NCBI GenBank assembly: GCA_038205115.1
Contig: JBBRCE010000014.1
Span: forward strand, 37,980-101,979
Reading direction: 5' to 3'
From: JBBRCE01 sp038205115
GTDB lineage: Bacteria > Planctomycetota > Planctomycetia > Pirellulales > JBBRCE01
DNA: 64,000 bases
Part shown: piece after piece, positions 56,134 to 63,999 of the stretch
How the letters are laid out: the number at the start of each line of letters is the position of its first letter
How positions within the stretch are numbered: position 1 is the first letter of the stretch
Notes under the pieces: model-generated
The model's database searches: none
Told to the model about the DNA's origin: nothing
Seen by the model: only the letters and a program-made list of their open reading frames with translations
Program-made: the position numbers and the translations under genes

Positions 56134-56166
56134 GGAAACCGTCCTGCTGAGGTGGCGGCGAAAAAA

Positions 56167-56565
56167 TTAAATGCAGCGTAGTCGAAAACGCACGACGATC
56201 GGCGCGCCGACGTTGGGTGTGAGTTCGTATCGCACGCGGTACGTCAGGCCAGCGAATGCGAACGCCGGATGATCGGCAATTTGCAAATCGTGCCGGAAGT
56301 TGTAGCCCTGTGCGTCGGCCGTCCAGGTGGCGTCGAGTTGCAGCGTATCGAAGACGGTCGCCGCGATATCGAGCGGTTGGTCTTGGTGTCCGCTGACCGG
56401 TTGCTCGGCGTCTGGCGCGTTGTCGTCGAGCAGCGAAACGCTGTATTGAATCGCGGCCAGATCGCTGCGTAAGATTGGCCAGCCATCCGCGTCCACCACG
56501 CGCGCCAAGAAGCGAGCGGTACTCTGTTTGAAAACGTGGCCAGAAATATCGTGTGCAGTCGGCAT
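56167..56565 (-). CDS. phage-associated hypothetical protein
   Basis: A 132-residue beta-rich protein (KQSTARFLARVVDADGWPIL, AIQYSVSLLDDNAPDAEQPV, FAGLTYRVRYELTPNVGAPI) that looks like an Ig-like or jelly-roll domain. It may be a head decoration or connector protein; context only. Confidence 0.5.
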   Translation of the reverse strand: MPTAHDISGHVFKQSTARFLARVVDADGWPILRSDLAAIQYSVSLLDDNAPDAEQPVSGHQDQPLDIAATVFDTLQLDATWTADAQGYNFRHDLQIADHPAFAFAGLTYRVRYELTPNVGAPIVVRFRLRCI

Positions 56566-56675
56566 GGTTAAATCGCTGAGAGTAGGAAAGGCCGCGTGAT
56601 CCGTGACGACGGTCGATTGGAAACGATGAACGATGATAACGGCGCTTGGTTAGAGCGGCTCGACCAGCAGCAGGA

Positions 56676-56849
56676 TCACTCGGTGGCGACTTGTCCCGCG
56701 CCGGCGCCGGCAACGTACGTTTGGCCCGCTACCGCGCCGCTGTTAAATACGTCGGCCGTGGCGACCGCCAGTGGCGACCAGGCATTTCGATAATCTGCTG
56801 CTTCGTCGGCCGCGAGCACTGCCCACACGACAATCAAGGCGTGATTCAT
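56676..56849 (-). CDS. short phage-associated protein coupled to its upstream neighbour
   Basis: A 57-residue protein from ATG 56849, whose ATGA overlaps the stop of the upstream gene. It starts MNHALIVVWAVLAADEAADY and ends in GAVAGQTYVAGAGAGQVATE. The overlap makes translation plausible; function unknown. Confidence 0.5.
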   Translation of the reverse strand: MNHALIVVWAVLAADEAADYRNAWSPLAVATADVFNSGAVAGQTYVAGAGAGQVATE

Positions 56850-57472
56850 GCGGAGTCCTTTCCCAGCACTTTTCGCCAAGTGCGCGACGTGCCATCAATG
56901 GTGGCCGTGGCCACGGCGATCACCGCATCGCCGGGCGTCTGCCGAGCGGCGCCAGTGACGTCGAGTTTCCAAGCACCGCTACTGCCGACGGCCGTTAGAG
57001 CCGTGGCCGCGACGAGGTTGTCGCCATCGCTGCGGCGGACAACGGACAGCGTAGCGTCCGAAATGCCCGCGACCACCGGCAGGCCGTTTTTAAACCACAC
57101 CAGCGTATATTCATCGCGGGGCGTGGCGCTGCGGGGGTCGCGGGCACAGTGAACGTCGGCAAAATAAATATCGGGTAGGACAACGGACGTCACGCCGACG
57201 CCCGACAGCGGGTCGCCTTCGGTTGGCGTTCCCGTCAGGCGACTATAAACCAGATAGCGGTAGCTCGATTGCGTGGACAAACCGGCGGGCAGGCTACCGG
57301 TGAAGATGCCGCTGGCCGTGCCCTGCTGGGTGAGCGTCAGGGCGTAGCTGGCCCAATCCGCTTCGGTCCAGGTGACCAGTGCCGAACCGTTCCAGACGTT
57401 GCCGGCTTCGTCGAACAGCAAGGCGTAAAGAGTTTCGGTGGGCAGAGCGACGGCGGAAAGTGTTTGCGTCAT
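56846..57472 (-). CDS. phage structural protein, beta-rich, hypothetical
   Basis: A 208-residue protein. It contains ALPTETLYALLFDEAGNVWN, SSYRYLVYSRLTGTPTEGDP and, in the second half, DEYTLVWFKNGLPVVAGISD, a pattern typical of Ig-like phage surface domains. Two such beta-sandwich units probably exist. Placement between tail-fibre and connector genes suggests a virion accessory protein. Confidence 0.55.
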   Translation of the reverse strand: MTQTLSAVALPTETLYALLFDEAGNVWNGSALVTWTEADWASYALTLTQQGTASGIFTGSLPAGLSTQSSYRYLVYSRLTGTPTEGDPLSGVGVTSVVLPDIYFADVHCARDPRSATPRDEYTLVWFKNGLPVVAGISDATLSVVRRSDGDNLVAATALTAVGSSGAWKLDVTGAARQTPGDAVIAVATATIDGTSRTWRKVLGKDSA

Positions 57473-57537
57473 AGGAATCGTGGTGATTGTCGGATGTTGG
57501 TGATGGAATCGCGCGAAAGCAAGTTCGAAGCGGGCGG

Positions 57538-59505
57538 TTAGTCCGTCGCCTGTTTGAGCCAGATTTTTTGGATGATGTTGTAGTACTGGCTGCCGGCCGA
57601 CGCCGCGTCATCGTTGGCCAGCAGTTCAATTTTGTGATAACCGCTGGTGGGAATTGTGATACTGAGTGGCGTGTTGGCCGAGCCGCAGATTTTGTTGTAG
57701 CTCGTGCTGGCCGCGTACCAACTGAATGTGCCCGCCGAAACGCCGTCAACGAGTACAGTCATCGCCGCGCCGGTGGCGTTGGCGCGTCCGAGTATGTAGA
57801 GGCTGTACGTTCCGGCGGCGAGCGCCACGGAGCACGAAAGTTTGTCGTTGTTTGCCGGAGTGTTTTGGTAATACTCCGCGGCGTACAGTAAATTCGCGCG
57901 GGCGCCCGCATCGGCCAATTGTGCCGCGCCGCTGACCACCGTGAGTTCGTCCGGCCAGATCGTGGCCCGCGTGGGCCAAACGGTCGCATCCATTCGCGAT
58001 TTATTGAGGGTGCCGCTGCTGATGTTGGCGGCGCTGGTTGTGTCCGTGGTGGCCGATGTTGCCAAGCCGCTGACGTCGGTTGCAGCGATTGTGCCCCAGC
58101 CGGGCGCGGCGGAGACGGTGCCAGTGCCGGTCTGCGTGAAAAACTTCTTGGTGCCGGCGGTGTTGCCCGCCAATTTACTGAGCGTGTTGGCGGCGGAAGC
58201 GTAGAGCACGTCGCCCAGCGTGTAGCTGGTTTGATTGGTGCCGCCATAAGCTTCGGCGATCCTGGTGGCGGTCCAACTGCCGGTGGTGATTGCACCCAGC
58301 GCGGTGATGTTAGCCGTTCCGGCCCAGGTGGAAAGCGCGGTGTTTTCGACGCTACCTAAACCGACTTGCGATTTCGTCAAACCGGTTAACAGCGAACCAT
58401 CGAGCGCCGGCAGACGAGCGCTGCCGTCGAGTCGCACGAGTTTGCTGGCCACATTGAAAAAGCCACTGCCGAGCGCGACGATTCCGGCCAATGTCTGATC
58501 GGCCGAAAGATATGTCACAGTCAGATTGGCATGCAACGGTTTACTGGCGGTCAGCGCAGCGACCACCGTCAGCGGCGTGTTGGCATTGGCCGCCGAAATC
58601 GAATAACTGGCGCTGGCGTTGTCGAGCGTAAGGTTTGCCACGGTCAGCGCTGCGTTGGTGCTGGTCTGTTGCAGGTCGATGGGATACAGGCCAGCCACGG
58701 TGCTGGTGACTTTGCCGTCGCGGAGCGTAAACGTGCCAGTGTAGCCGGCGCTGACGATCACGTTTTTGGCTTGTTCGAAGCGAAGATGTCCCGTCGCGGC
58801 GCCATCGATGGTCAGAGTGTTGAACTTCAGGATATCTAAGTACGCGGTGCCACCGGTCAGCGAGATGTTGCCCGCCAGCGGCACGCGGCCGTAGACCGTG
58901 CCGCTGCTAAGTCCGATGGCGCCGCACACGTTGGCTTTGAGCGTCAGCGTTCCGCCGCTGCACTGGGCGGTGATGCCTTGGGTACTGCTGGCCAGGCGAT
59001 CGGTTTCGATCAGCAGCGCTCCACCGCTGTTGAAGACCGCGTACGGCGTGCGGCCGCCGTTGTTGTCGGTCGGCAGGCAATTGACGATCGCCGCCTCGAT
59101 CATCACGCTGGACAGCGCGTTGCTGATGTTGACGGCCTTCAGATCGGCGGCAAACGGATGCGCCAGCGAATCCGAGCCGGACCAGTAGAACTGTCCTTGG
59201 CCGGTGATGCGGCACAGCACGCGGCCGTTGGCGCCAGTGGCGCTGTCGTCGAAGATGCCGCACAGATTGCCATCGGCGATGGTGTCGGCAAACAGCACGA
59301 TTGCGCCGGCCATGAAGTGCCAATGCACGCCATCTTTGAGCAGGTTCCGCTCGTTATACGTGCCGGCGGCAACCACGATCGTGTCGCCGGTTTGCGCGGC
59401 GCTTTTGGCGGCCAGCAGCGTGGCGAAACCGCGCGTGCTGCCGCCCACGCCAAACACCGTGGCGGCCGCTTGCGGAACAAATCTGACTGGCAAGGCAAAT
59501 GACAT
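57538..59505 (-). CDS. tail-fibre/spike-like protein with beta-helix and phage-fibre repeats
   Basis: A 655-residue protein. The N-terminal part (TRGFATLLAAKSAAQTGDTI, VVAAGTYNERNLLKDGVHWH) is a right-handed beta-helix of the pectin-lyase type. The middle contains the fibre motif VGLGSVENTALSTWAGTANI and GAITTGSWTATRIAEAYGGT, classic in phage tail fibres, and the C-terminus resembles a carbohydrate-binding beta-sandwich (GTYSLYILGRANATGAAMTV). It probably recognises a surface glycan. It lies between the capsid gene and the connector genes, an unusual place for a fibre. Confidence 0.78.
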   Translation of the reverse strand: MSFALPVRFVPQAAATVFGVGGSTRGFATLLAAKSAAQTGDTIVVAAGTYNERNLLKDGVHWHFMAGAIVLFADTIADGNLCGIFDDSATGANGRVLCRITGQGQFYWSGSDSLAHPFAADLKAVNISNALSSVMIEAAIVNCLPTDNNGGRTPYAVFNSGGALLIETDRLASSTQGITAQCSGGTLTLKANVCGAIGLSSGTVYGRVPLAGNISLTGGTAYLDILKFNTLTIDGAATGHLRFEQAKNVIVSAGYTGTFTLRDGKVTSTVAGLYPIDLQQTSTNAALTVANLTLDNASASYSISAANANTPLTVVAALTASKPLHANLTVTYLSADQTLAGIVALGSGFFNVASKLVRLDGSARLPALDGSLLTGLTKSQVGLGSVENTALSTWAGTANITALGAITTGSWTATRIAEAYGGTNQTSYTLGDVLYASAANTLSKLAGNTAGTKKFFTQTGTGTVSAAPGWGTIAATDVSGLATSATTDTTSAANISSGTLNKSRMDATVWPTRATIWPDELTVVSGAAQLADAGARANLLYAAEYYQNTPANNDKLSCSVALAAGTYSLYILGRANATGAAMTVLVDGVSAGTFSWYAASTSYNKICGSANTPLSITIPTSGYHKIELLANDDAASAGSQYYNIIQKIWLKQATD

Positions 59506-59696
59506 GGCAGGGTGTTATTGAAAGAGTGATGCGAAAAAAAAGGTCACAACGCCGATTTGGTGTTTCGAGAAAAAAGCGCAGGGCGGATCGAACCGGGTGA
59601 GGGCGGGCCGCGGAGTTCGACCGCGCCCTGCGCGAGGGGACATTACGCCGCAGCGCTGCGATTGTCGCGCAGCGTGCGGCAGGCAAACAGCGTCGG

Positions 59697-60857
59697 CTAG
59701 TCGGTGTTCTTGACGACAAACCGCGGATTGATCACCGCCGCGGCACCGCGTTCGCTGGCTTTGAACCGCACGACAATGTCGCTGTTGAAGTCGGCTTCGC
59801 TTCCGATCGGCGATTGCGTGACGGTGATCGGCCAATTTTCCATGTAGGCCAAGGCGCGACGGAAGTCGCCCATGAACCACCACTTTTTGGCGTCCACCGC
59901 CGCCACGCCGGAATTCACGATCCGGCGATAAGCCAGCCGACTTTCGTCCACGCGGTAGTTGCCCAGCGGATTGGCGGCCGTGGTGGCCGTAACCGCGCCA
60001 CTGGCCGGGTATTGGATCTCCGTGGCGTTGAAGATTCGATGCGCGGCATGCCGATACGCCGGCATCACCAGCACGTTGTTGGCTTGGATCAGCACCGGTT
60101 CGCCCGTGTTGGGATCGAGAATCTCGGCGAACAATTGCTCGGCGGCGTCGATGTTGGTCCAATCGACCATCTCGTTGCCGGTTTTGACGTTGATCCACGG
60201 CGCGGCGGTTTGGTACGTGTTGTACGACGTGCCGCGCCATTTGTAGTTGTTGGTGACACCAATCAGCAAATCCAGCAACCGCTTTTCTTTGTTCAGGCCG
60301 AGCACTTCGCCGACTTCCGCCGCGCGGCTCAGCACCAGGTGCGTGCGGTCGAAGAAGATGGCCTCCTTAGTCACCGGCACGATGAAGCCGCGCTTGGTGG
60401 TGCCTGGCGTCTCGATGTAATCTTCGCCAAAGCCCAAGTTCGGATACGGCATGCCGGCCGGCACTTCGTCCACGTGCTCGCCCAGCCGCGCGATGCCGGG
60501 AATCTTTTCGCCGTCCAACCGGGTGGGCACGGTATCGACCAGCTTGGAGAGCACGAACGCTTCTTGCGTGTAGGCTTCCATGATCTTGCTGTAGATCACC
60601 TGGCCGGTGATGTTCGAAAACGCGGTGGTATCGACGCCTTCGCCCGCCTCGAGCACCGCCACGCTGCCGGACGAGCGCGGATCGAGCATCCGCAACCAGT
60701 GATGGCCTTCCGGCACCAGCGTTTCGGCCAGGTCGCGAAGACTGAAATCGTCGGCCCGCAGATGCTTTTGCGCCAGCGCTTCGCTCAAGTGCTCGGTGGT
60801 CTTGTGCGGACCATCGAGCTCGTAACGCCGCTTGAGTTCGCGATATTTAATCGACAT
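59697..60857 (-). CDS. phage major capsid protein
   Basis: A 386-residue HK97-fold-type capsid candidate from ATG 60857 (GGGAG about 9 bases upstream). Helical N-terminus (RELKRRYELDGPHKTTEHLS), then TRLDGEKIPGIARLGEHVDE, EDYIETPGTTKRGFIVPVTK and EAIFFDRTHLVLSRAAEVGE; the end is SDIVVRFKASERGAAAVINP. These stretches match planctomycete prophage capsid proteins in general pattern and the gene follows a decoration protein, the usual order. Gene 60954 upstream is disrupted, but this one looks intact. Confidence 0.78.
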   Translation of the reverse strand: MSIKYRELKRRYELDGPHKTTEHLSEALAQKHLRADDFSLRDLAETLVPEGHHWLRMLDPRSSGSVAVLEAGEGVDTTAFSNITGQVIYSKIMEAYTQEAFVLSKLVDTVPTRLDGEKIPGIARLGEHVDEVPAGMPYPNLGFGEDYIETPGTTKRGFIVPVTKEAIFFDRTHLVLSRAAEVGEVLGLNKEKRLLDLLIGVTNNYKWRGTSYNTYQTAAPWINVKTGNEMVDWTNIDAAEQLFAEILDPNTGEPVLIQANNVLVMPAYRHAAHRIFNATEIQYPASGAVTATTAANPLGNYRVDESRLAYRRIVNSGVAAVDAKKWWFMGDFRRALAYMENWPITVTQSPIGSEADFNSDIVVRFKASERGAAAVINPRFVVKNTD

Positions 60858-60953
60858 GCAGAATGCTCCCAAATGGAAAAATCGAATCAGTGGAGAATGA
60901 CTTGAAAACGGTGGTCGGAACGCGCGACGTTGCGGGCGCTCCGCAGGTCCGCA

Positions 60954-61533
60954 CTAGGGCACGATGGCCTGCACACCGCCGGCGGAAATGCTGCTGACGA
61001 TGTCGATCAGCACGCGGGTATCGGCCGCCGGTACGCGCCGAGCGCAGCGACCCAGCGAGCGATTCACTGCCGGCACCGCTTTGAGCTTTTGGTTTTCGAG
61101 CGCCGTGCCGGCCACCGTAAGGAACGACCGAAAAATAACTTCCTCTGAGTGAGACGCCCGCTGCTCGTGATAGCGCGCGTCGACCCGAACGAAAAACGGA
61201 AGTTATTTTTCGGTCGTTCCTAACCGTCGGACCGAGCAGATCGCCGACTTCGAACACGGCGCTGGCGCAGGGAAATTCGAACACGCCGCTGGTGGCTACG
61301 CGGATTGGATTGGTTTCGCCCGCCCGCGAACGTTGCATGGCCACGCCGGTAAATTTGGCGTGAAACGCCACTTGATCGGCCGATTCACTGGCTTGATCCG
61401 CTTGCAGACCGGCCGGCTTGGCTTTGCCGGTATCCAGCAAAATCAAATCGCCGATCTCGACGACGGTGGCCGAATCGATGGCCAACATCACCGGACTGGT
61501 TTCGCCGTAACGCCAACGCATGGTGTCTGACAT
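60954..61533 (-). pseudogene. capsid decoration protein (DUF2190-like), split by MITE insertion
   Basis: From ATG 61533 (GGAG 7 bases upstream) the frame codes for a DUF2190-like capsid cement protein: MLAIDSATVVEIGDLILLDT, AGETNPIRVATSGVFEFPCA and AVFEVGDLLGPTV. At 61227/61223 it enters a small inverted-repeat element and then runs out of frame to 60847. Removing 109 bases (61119-61227) restores VAGTALENQKLKAVPAVNRS, then LGRCARRVPAADTRVLIDIV and SISAGGVQAIVP, ending at TAG 60954, a complete 156-residue protein. The exact repair shows a real insertion. Confidence 0.9.
61119..61222. mobile_element. MITE-like element with 24-bp terminal inverted repeats
   Basis: A 104-base element whose ends, AGGAACGACCGAAAAATAAC... 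(61120-61143) and its exact reverse complement (61198-61221), form a perfect 24-bp inverted repeat around a 54-base core, so the unit can fold into one hairpin. It is flanked by a 5-bp direct repeat ACCGT (61114-61118 and 61223-61227), the target-site duplication. It codes for nothing and would need a transposase in trans. Confidence 0.9.
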
Positions 61534-61633
61534 TGTCAATCTCCAGGAAAAAACGTGTTACGTGTCATCGTGTTTGTTGGCGAGTGCGGCCTTTGCTTGC
61601 CACGGATTCGCCGATGTTTGACTTTCGTAGCCG

Positions 61634-62284
61634 CTACGAAATCAACTTTGCAAAGTGGGCGGCGTCCAACTCGCCGCCGGGCGCGATGGGCAGGCTTGGC
61701 GACTGATCGCGCGAACGCGGCAATCGTTCAATGCTGGCCGCGCGGTCGAACTGCCGGACTTGTGCGACGAGCGCCGCGCGCTCTTCGACCAGGCGGCGCA
61801 TCGCCGGTTCGTCGGCAGCTTCGAGCAGCGATTGCCAAAACTGCGGGCCGCTCATCGCACGTGCCGCCGCATCTTTGGCGTCGGGCGAAGGTAGCTGAAA
61901 TTCGGCCAGCAACTGCCGGGCGACCGTCTGCCGCTGCAACCGTGCGTGACCGTTTTTGAGCTCGCTGTTTTCGCGCCGCAGTTGTTCGATCTCGCCCGCC
62001 TGTTCTTGGCACAACGCCTGCCACAGATCCGTTCCGGCGGTGGCATCGGAAACGACTGGCGCGGACGGCGACGCTGATCGATCGGTGCCGTTTGCTGCGC
62101 CATCCGCGCTGGCCTGCTGGTGCGCTTCGAACAGCCCGCGCGTCGTGGCCGGATCGGCCACCAGGTCAACGCTTTGCACTTTGGTGATGGCTTCCACCAC
62201 CAGCGTTTCGCCGCGGCGCGCCGTGCGGGCTTCGACATTGTGCGACAGTCCGACATTTTCGGGCGAATGCTGGGCGTTGCCATA
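61634..62284 (-). pseudogene. prohead protease/scaffold gene, 5'-truncated
   Basis: The recognisable frame begins about YGNAQHSPENVGLSHN near 62284, directly after a stop TGA, and continues VVEAITKVQSVDLVADPATT, a motif of the protease-scaffold junction of phage prohead genes, then a coiled-coil rich scaffold (QEQAGEIEQLRRENSELKNG) ending at 61634. The N-terminal Ser protease domain that should precede it is missing. A GTG at 62200 could still start a 188-residue scaffold-like protein. Confidence 0.75.
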
Positions 62285-62310
62285 AAGTAAACAAACCGAT
62301 CACTGCTGAA

Positions 62311-62790
62311 TTGGATGCTCGGTTTTTGCAGCCTCGCCGCTATAACGGCAGAACCGCGCAGTGCGAAAAGAAGTTTATTGAACTGCTGGCCGATCCGGTT
62401 TGGCAGCAACGGTCAACCCGCTGGCTGGCTAAAGAAGCCGGCATCGACGAATGCACGGCGCGGAGAATCCGTAAGGAACGCGGAGGCATCCCCGCATTGG
62501 TAGTCGATCCTCGCGGCGTTTGGCACAGCACGGCCAAGAAACCAAAGCCCTTGCCAGTCGAGGGACGACGCAAGGCAAACCGACGCCGGATCATCGAATT
62601 GATAAGCGATCAGACGTGGGGCAAGCGCTCGTCGAACTGGATCGCAATGGAAGTCGGAGTCAGCGCCACCACCGTTGCTGCCATCCGTGAGGAACTGGGG
62701 TTGAACGCTGGCACGCTGGAATCGAAGGGCGGGCGGTTGAAGAAGCAGCACCACCAAAAGCGCGCGATGGCGCCGGCTTTGAATCGCTGA
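62311..62790 (+). CDS. HTH-repeat phage protein (ParB-like fragment)
   Basis: A 159-residue protein from TTG 62311; the start is uncertain. It contains two similar helix-turn-helix units, KKFIELLADPVWQQRSTRWL...AKEAGIDECTARRIRKE and RRIIELISDQTWGKRSSNWI...AMEVGVSATTVAAIREE, of the kind found after the ParB-like domain of phage/plasmid regulators. No ParB N-domain remains, so it is probably a 3' fragment. A terminator at 62840 follows. Confidence 0.6.
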   Translation: MDARFLQPRRYNGRTAQCEKKFIELLADPVWQQRSTRWLAKEAGIDECTARRIRKERGGIPALVVDPRGVWHSTAKKPKPLPVEGRRKANRRRIIELISDQTWGKRSSNWIAMEVGVSATTVAAIREELGLNAGTLESKGGRLKKQHHQKRAMAPALNR

Positions 62791-62839
62791 GCAGTCGCGG
62801 CGGACAATTCGAATCAACTGGCCATCGGCAGTTGCCACA

Positions 62840-62865
62840 AGGCGGGATAACCCCGCCTGTTTTTA
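62840..62865 (+). terminator. Rho-independent terminator
   Basis: AGGCGGG (62840-62846), a 5-base loop, CCCGCCT (62852-62858) and TGTTTTTATT downstream: a 7-bp GC stem followed by a T run, 50 bases after the HTH gene's stop. This is the most canonical terminator in the window. Confidence 0.78.
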
Positions 62866-62890
62866 TTGGTAGGCTTGAGTGCGGACCGAT

Positions 62891-63094
62891 CTACCCGGCC
62901 ATCGCCACGACGACATTAAAGCCGTCGACGCCTTCCAGGCCGACTGAGTTTCCATCAGTCAGCCGGAGCAGGACAGTAGCCTGCCGATTGGCGGCATCCA
63001 TGTTTGTCACGTTCGCGCTGGCCACCGCGTTGAGGTTTACGAATTGAAATGCGGCCGAATTGTCTATGCTTGGAACTTTGATGAATCGGTTCAC
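62891..63094 (-). CDS. small hypothetical protein
   Basis: A 67-residue protein, MNRFIKVPSIDNSAAFQFVN, with strands LNAVASANVTNMDAANRQAT and VLLRLTDGNSVGLEGVDGFN. The strand-turn-strand layout with an LTDG motif recalls small SH3-like FlbD-type or phage-associated proteins. It converges with the HTH gene, whose terminator lies between the two. Function unknown. Confidence 0.55.
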   Translation of the reverse strand: MNRFIKVPSIDNSAAFQFVNLNAVASANVTNMDAANRQATVLLRLTDGNSVGLEGVDGFNVVVAMAG

Positions 63095-63257
63095 GGTTTC
63101 GGCTCCGGATTGAACATCGGTTTACTTGAACAACCGCTATTGTAGCATTCCGCTACGAATCAACCTGCAATCGCCCTGAGCGACTCTCGACGTTTGCGCA
63201 CGCCGCGTTGCCGTGCCCAAGTCGATGCCTTGGCCATTGTGCGGACCGATGCGTCTA

Positions 63258-63284
63258 TTGGACCATTTTCGCGGCTGCTACAAT
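63258..63284 (+). promoter_or_regulatory. possible promoter with a 15-bp spacer
   Basis: TTGGAC (63258-63263) and TACAAT (63279-63284) are separated by 15 bases, shorter than ideal. The ATG of the gene below follows 8 bases after the -10 box, close to the predicted start of transcription. Confidence 0.35.
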
Positions 63285-63292
63285 GGGCGGCT

Positions 63293-63799
63293 ATGAGATT
63301 CACTATCCGTCATTTGCTGTGATTCACGTTGTTAGCCGCCGTTGGCTGCTGGTGGTGGCTGCCTACGAGCAATGTGGCAAAGATTGTCTTCTCGGCAACA
63401 CCTCCCCGAACTGGCCGCTATTCCACAATGGACGATGCCGTCAATTTTAAGGGGATGTCATTCGTAGACTACAACCACCGCGACACGATTTATCTTCAAT
63501 CCGATCCAACCCTGCCGGGCAGGTATGATTTCTCCTTCAATCTCCCTGATCTGCAAATTCGCAATCGTGGCATCGGACCGATCGTAGTCGTCCCGCCATT
63601 CCCGCCTTCCATCAATCGATGGGGTACAAACAGCGATCATCCCGATGCTTACTCCGCGCTGCTTTCAATCGACAAGCACGCATCGGTGTTTCGAGTCACA
63701 AAAACTCAAGCAAACTTACTTGACGGCGGCGTGGCGGCCGGGCTGCTTACGCTGGCCATCGGCAGTTTGTTCTATGGGCGAAGGCGGGCATCGAAATGA
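63293..63799 (+). pseudogene. planctomycete-type membrane protein with TGA at codon 10
   Basis: Frame from ATG 63293 reads MRFTIRHLL, then TGA (63320-63322), and continues FTLLAAVGCWWWLPTSNVAK, DDAVNFKGMSFVDYNHRDTI and a C-terminal helix (GVAAGLLTLAIGSLFYGRRR) to 63799. Planctomycete proteins often start MRFTIRDLLWLT..., so TGG to TGA at codon 10 is the simplest reading. A downstream TTG at 63329 could give a shortened protein without the leading residues. No function is known. Confidence 0.75.
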
Positions 63800-63849
63800 A
63801 GTTTGTCACCATCGGCCGAGCGGACCATCTACTCCGAACGCTCGGATGG

Positions 63850-63999
63850 TCAACCGGCGACGTGTGCATCGAATGATGCGGCAGGCACCGCTGCGAGGCG
63901 TTGCCATCGGTGTGACTGATCTTTGGTGATTTCCAGGTCGGACAGAGTTACCGGTTGCACGTCACGACCGGTAACGTGTCGATGCGTTTTCTTTTCCAT
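63850..63999 (-). CDS. phage-type DNA-binding protein fragment (partial)
   Basis: A 49-residue frame from ATG 63999 (possibly continuing beyond the window edge) containing VTLSDLEITKDQSHRWQRLA and ending AVPAASFDAHVAG. The stretch 'KDQSHRWQRLAAVP' followed by FDAHV is typical of phage/plasmid-encoded ParB- and methyltransferase-associated proteins; it stops at TGA 63850 where homologues continue, so it is likely a truncated relic. Coordinates to the right are limited by the window. Confidence 0.5.
   Translation of the reverse strand: MEKKTHRHVTGRDVQPVTLSDLEITKDQSHRWQRLAAVPAASFDAHVAG

Larger units (their letters stand above)
51610..62790 (-). mobile_element. prophage remnant (head and tail module)
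   Basis: A run of mostly minus-strand genes read from a truncated protease-scaffold (62.2 kb) through decoration, major capsid, fibre, connector, tail terminator, tail tube and collar-type genes. Terminase, portal, tape measure, lysis and integrase genes are absent in the window, and several genes are truncated or disrupted, so the element is defective. Boundaries are approximate and no attachment repeats were found. Confidence 0.8.

Noticed and set aside
60847..61539. A 230-residue protein read straight through the inverted-repeat element
   Set aside because: The part after 61222 is out of frame with the decoration protein and has shadow-like composition; the repaired frame explains the locus better.
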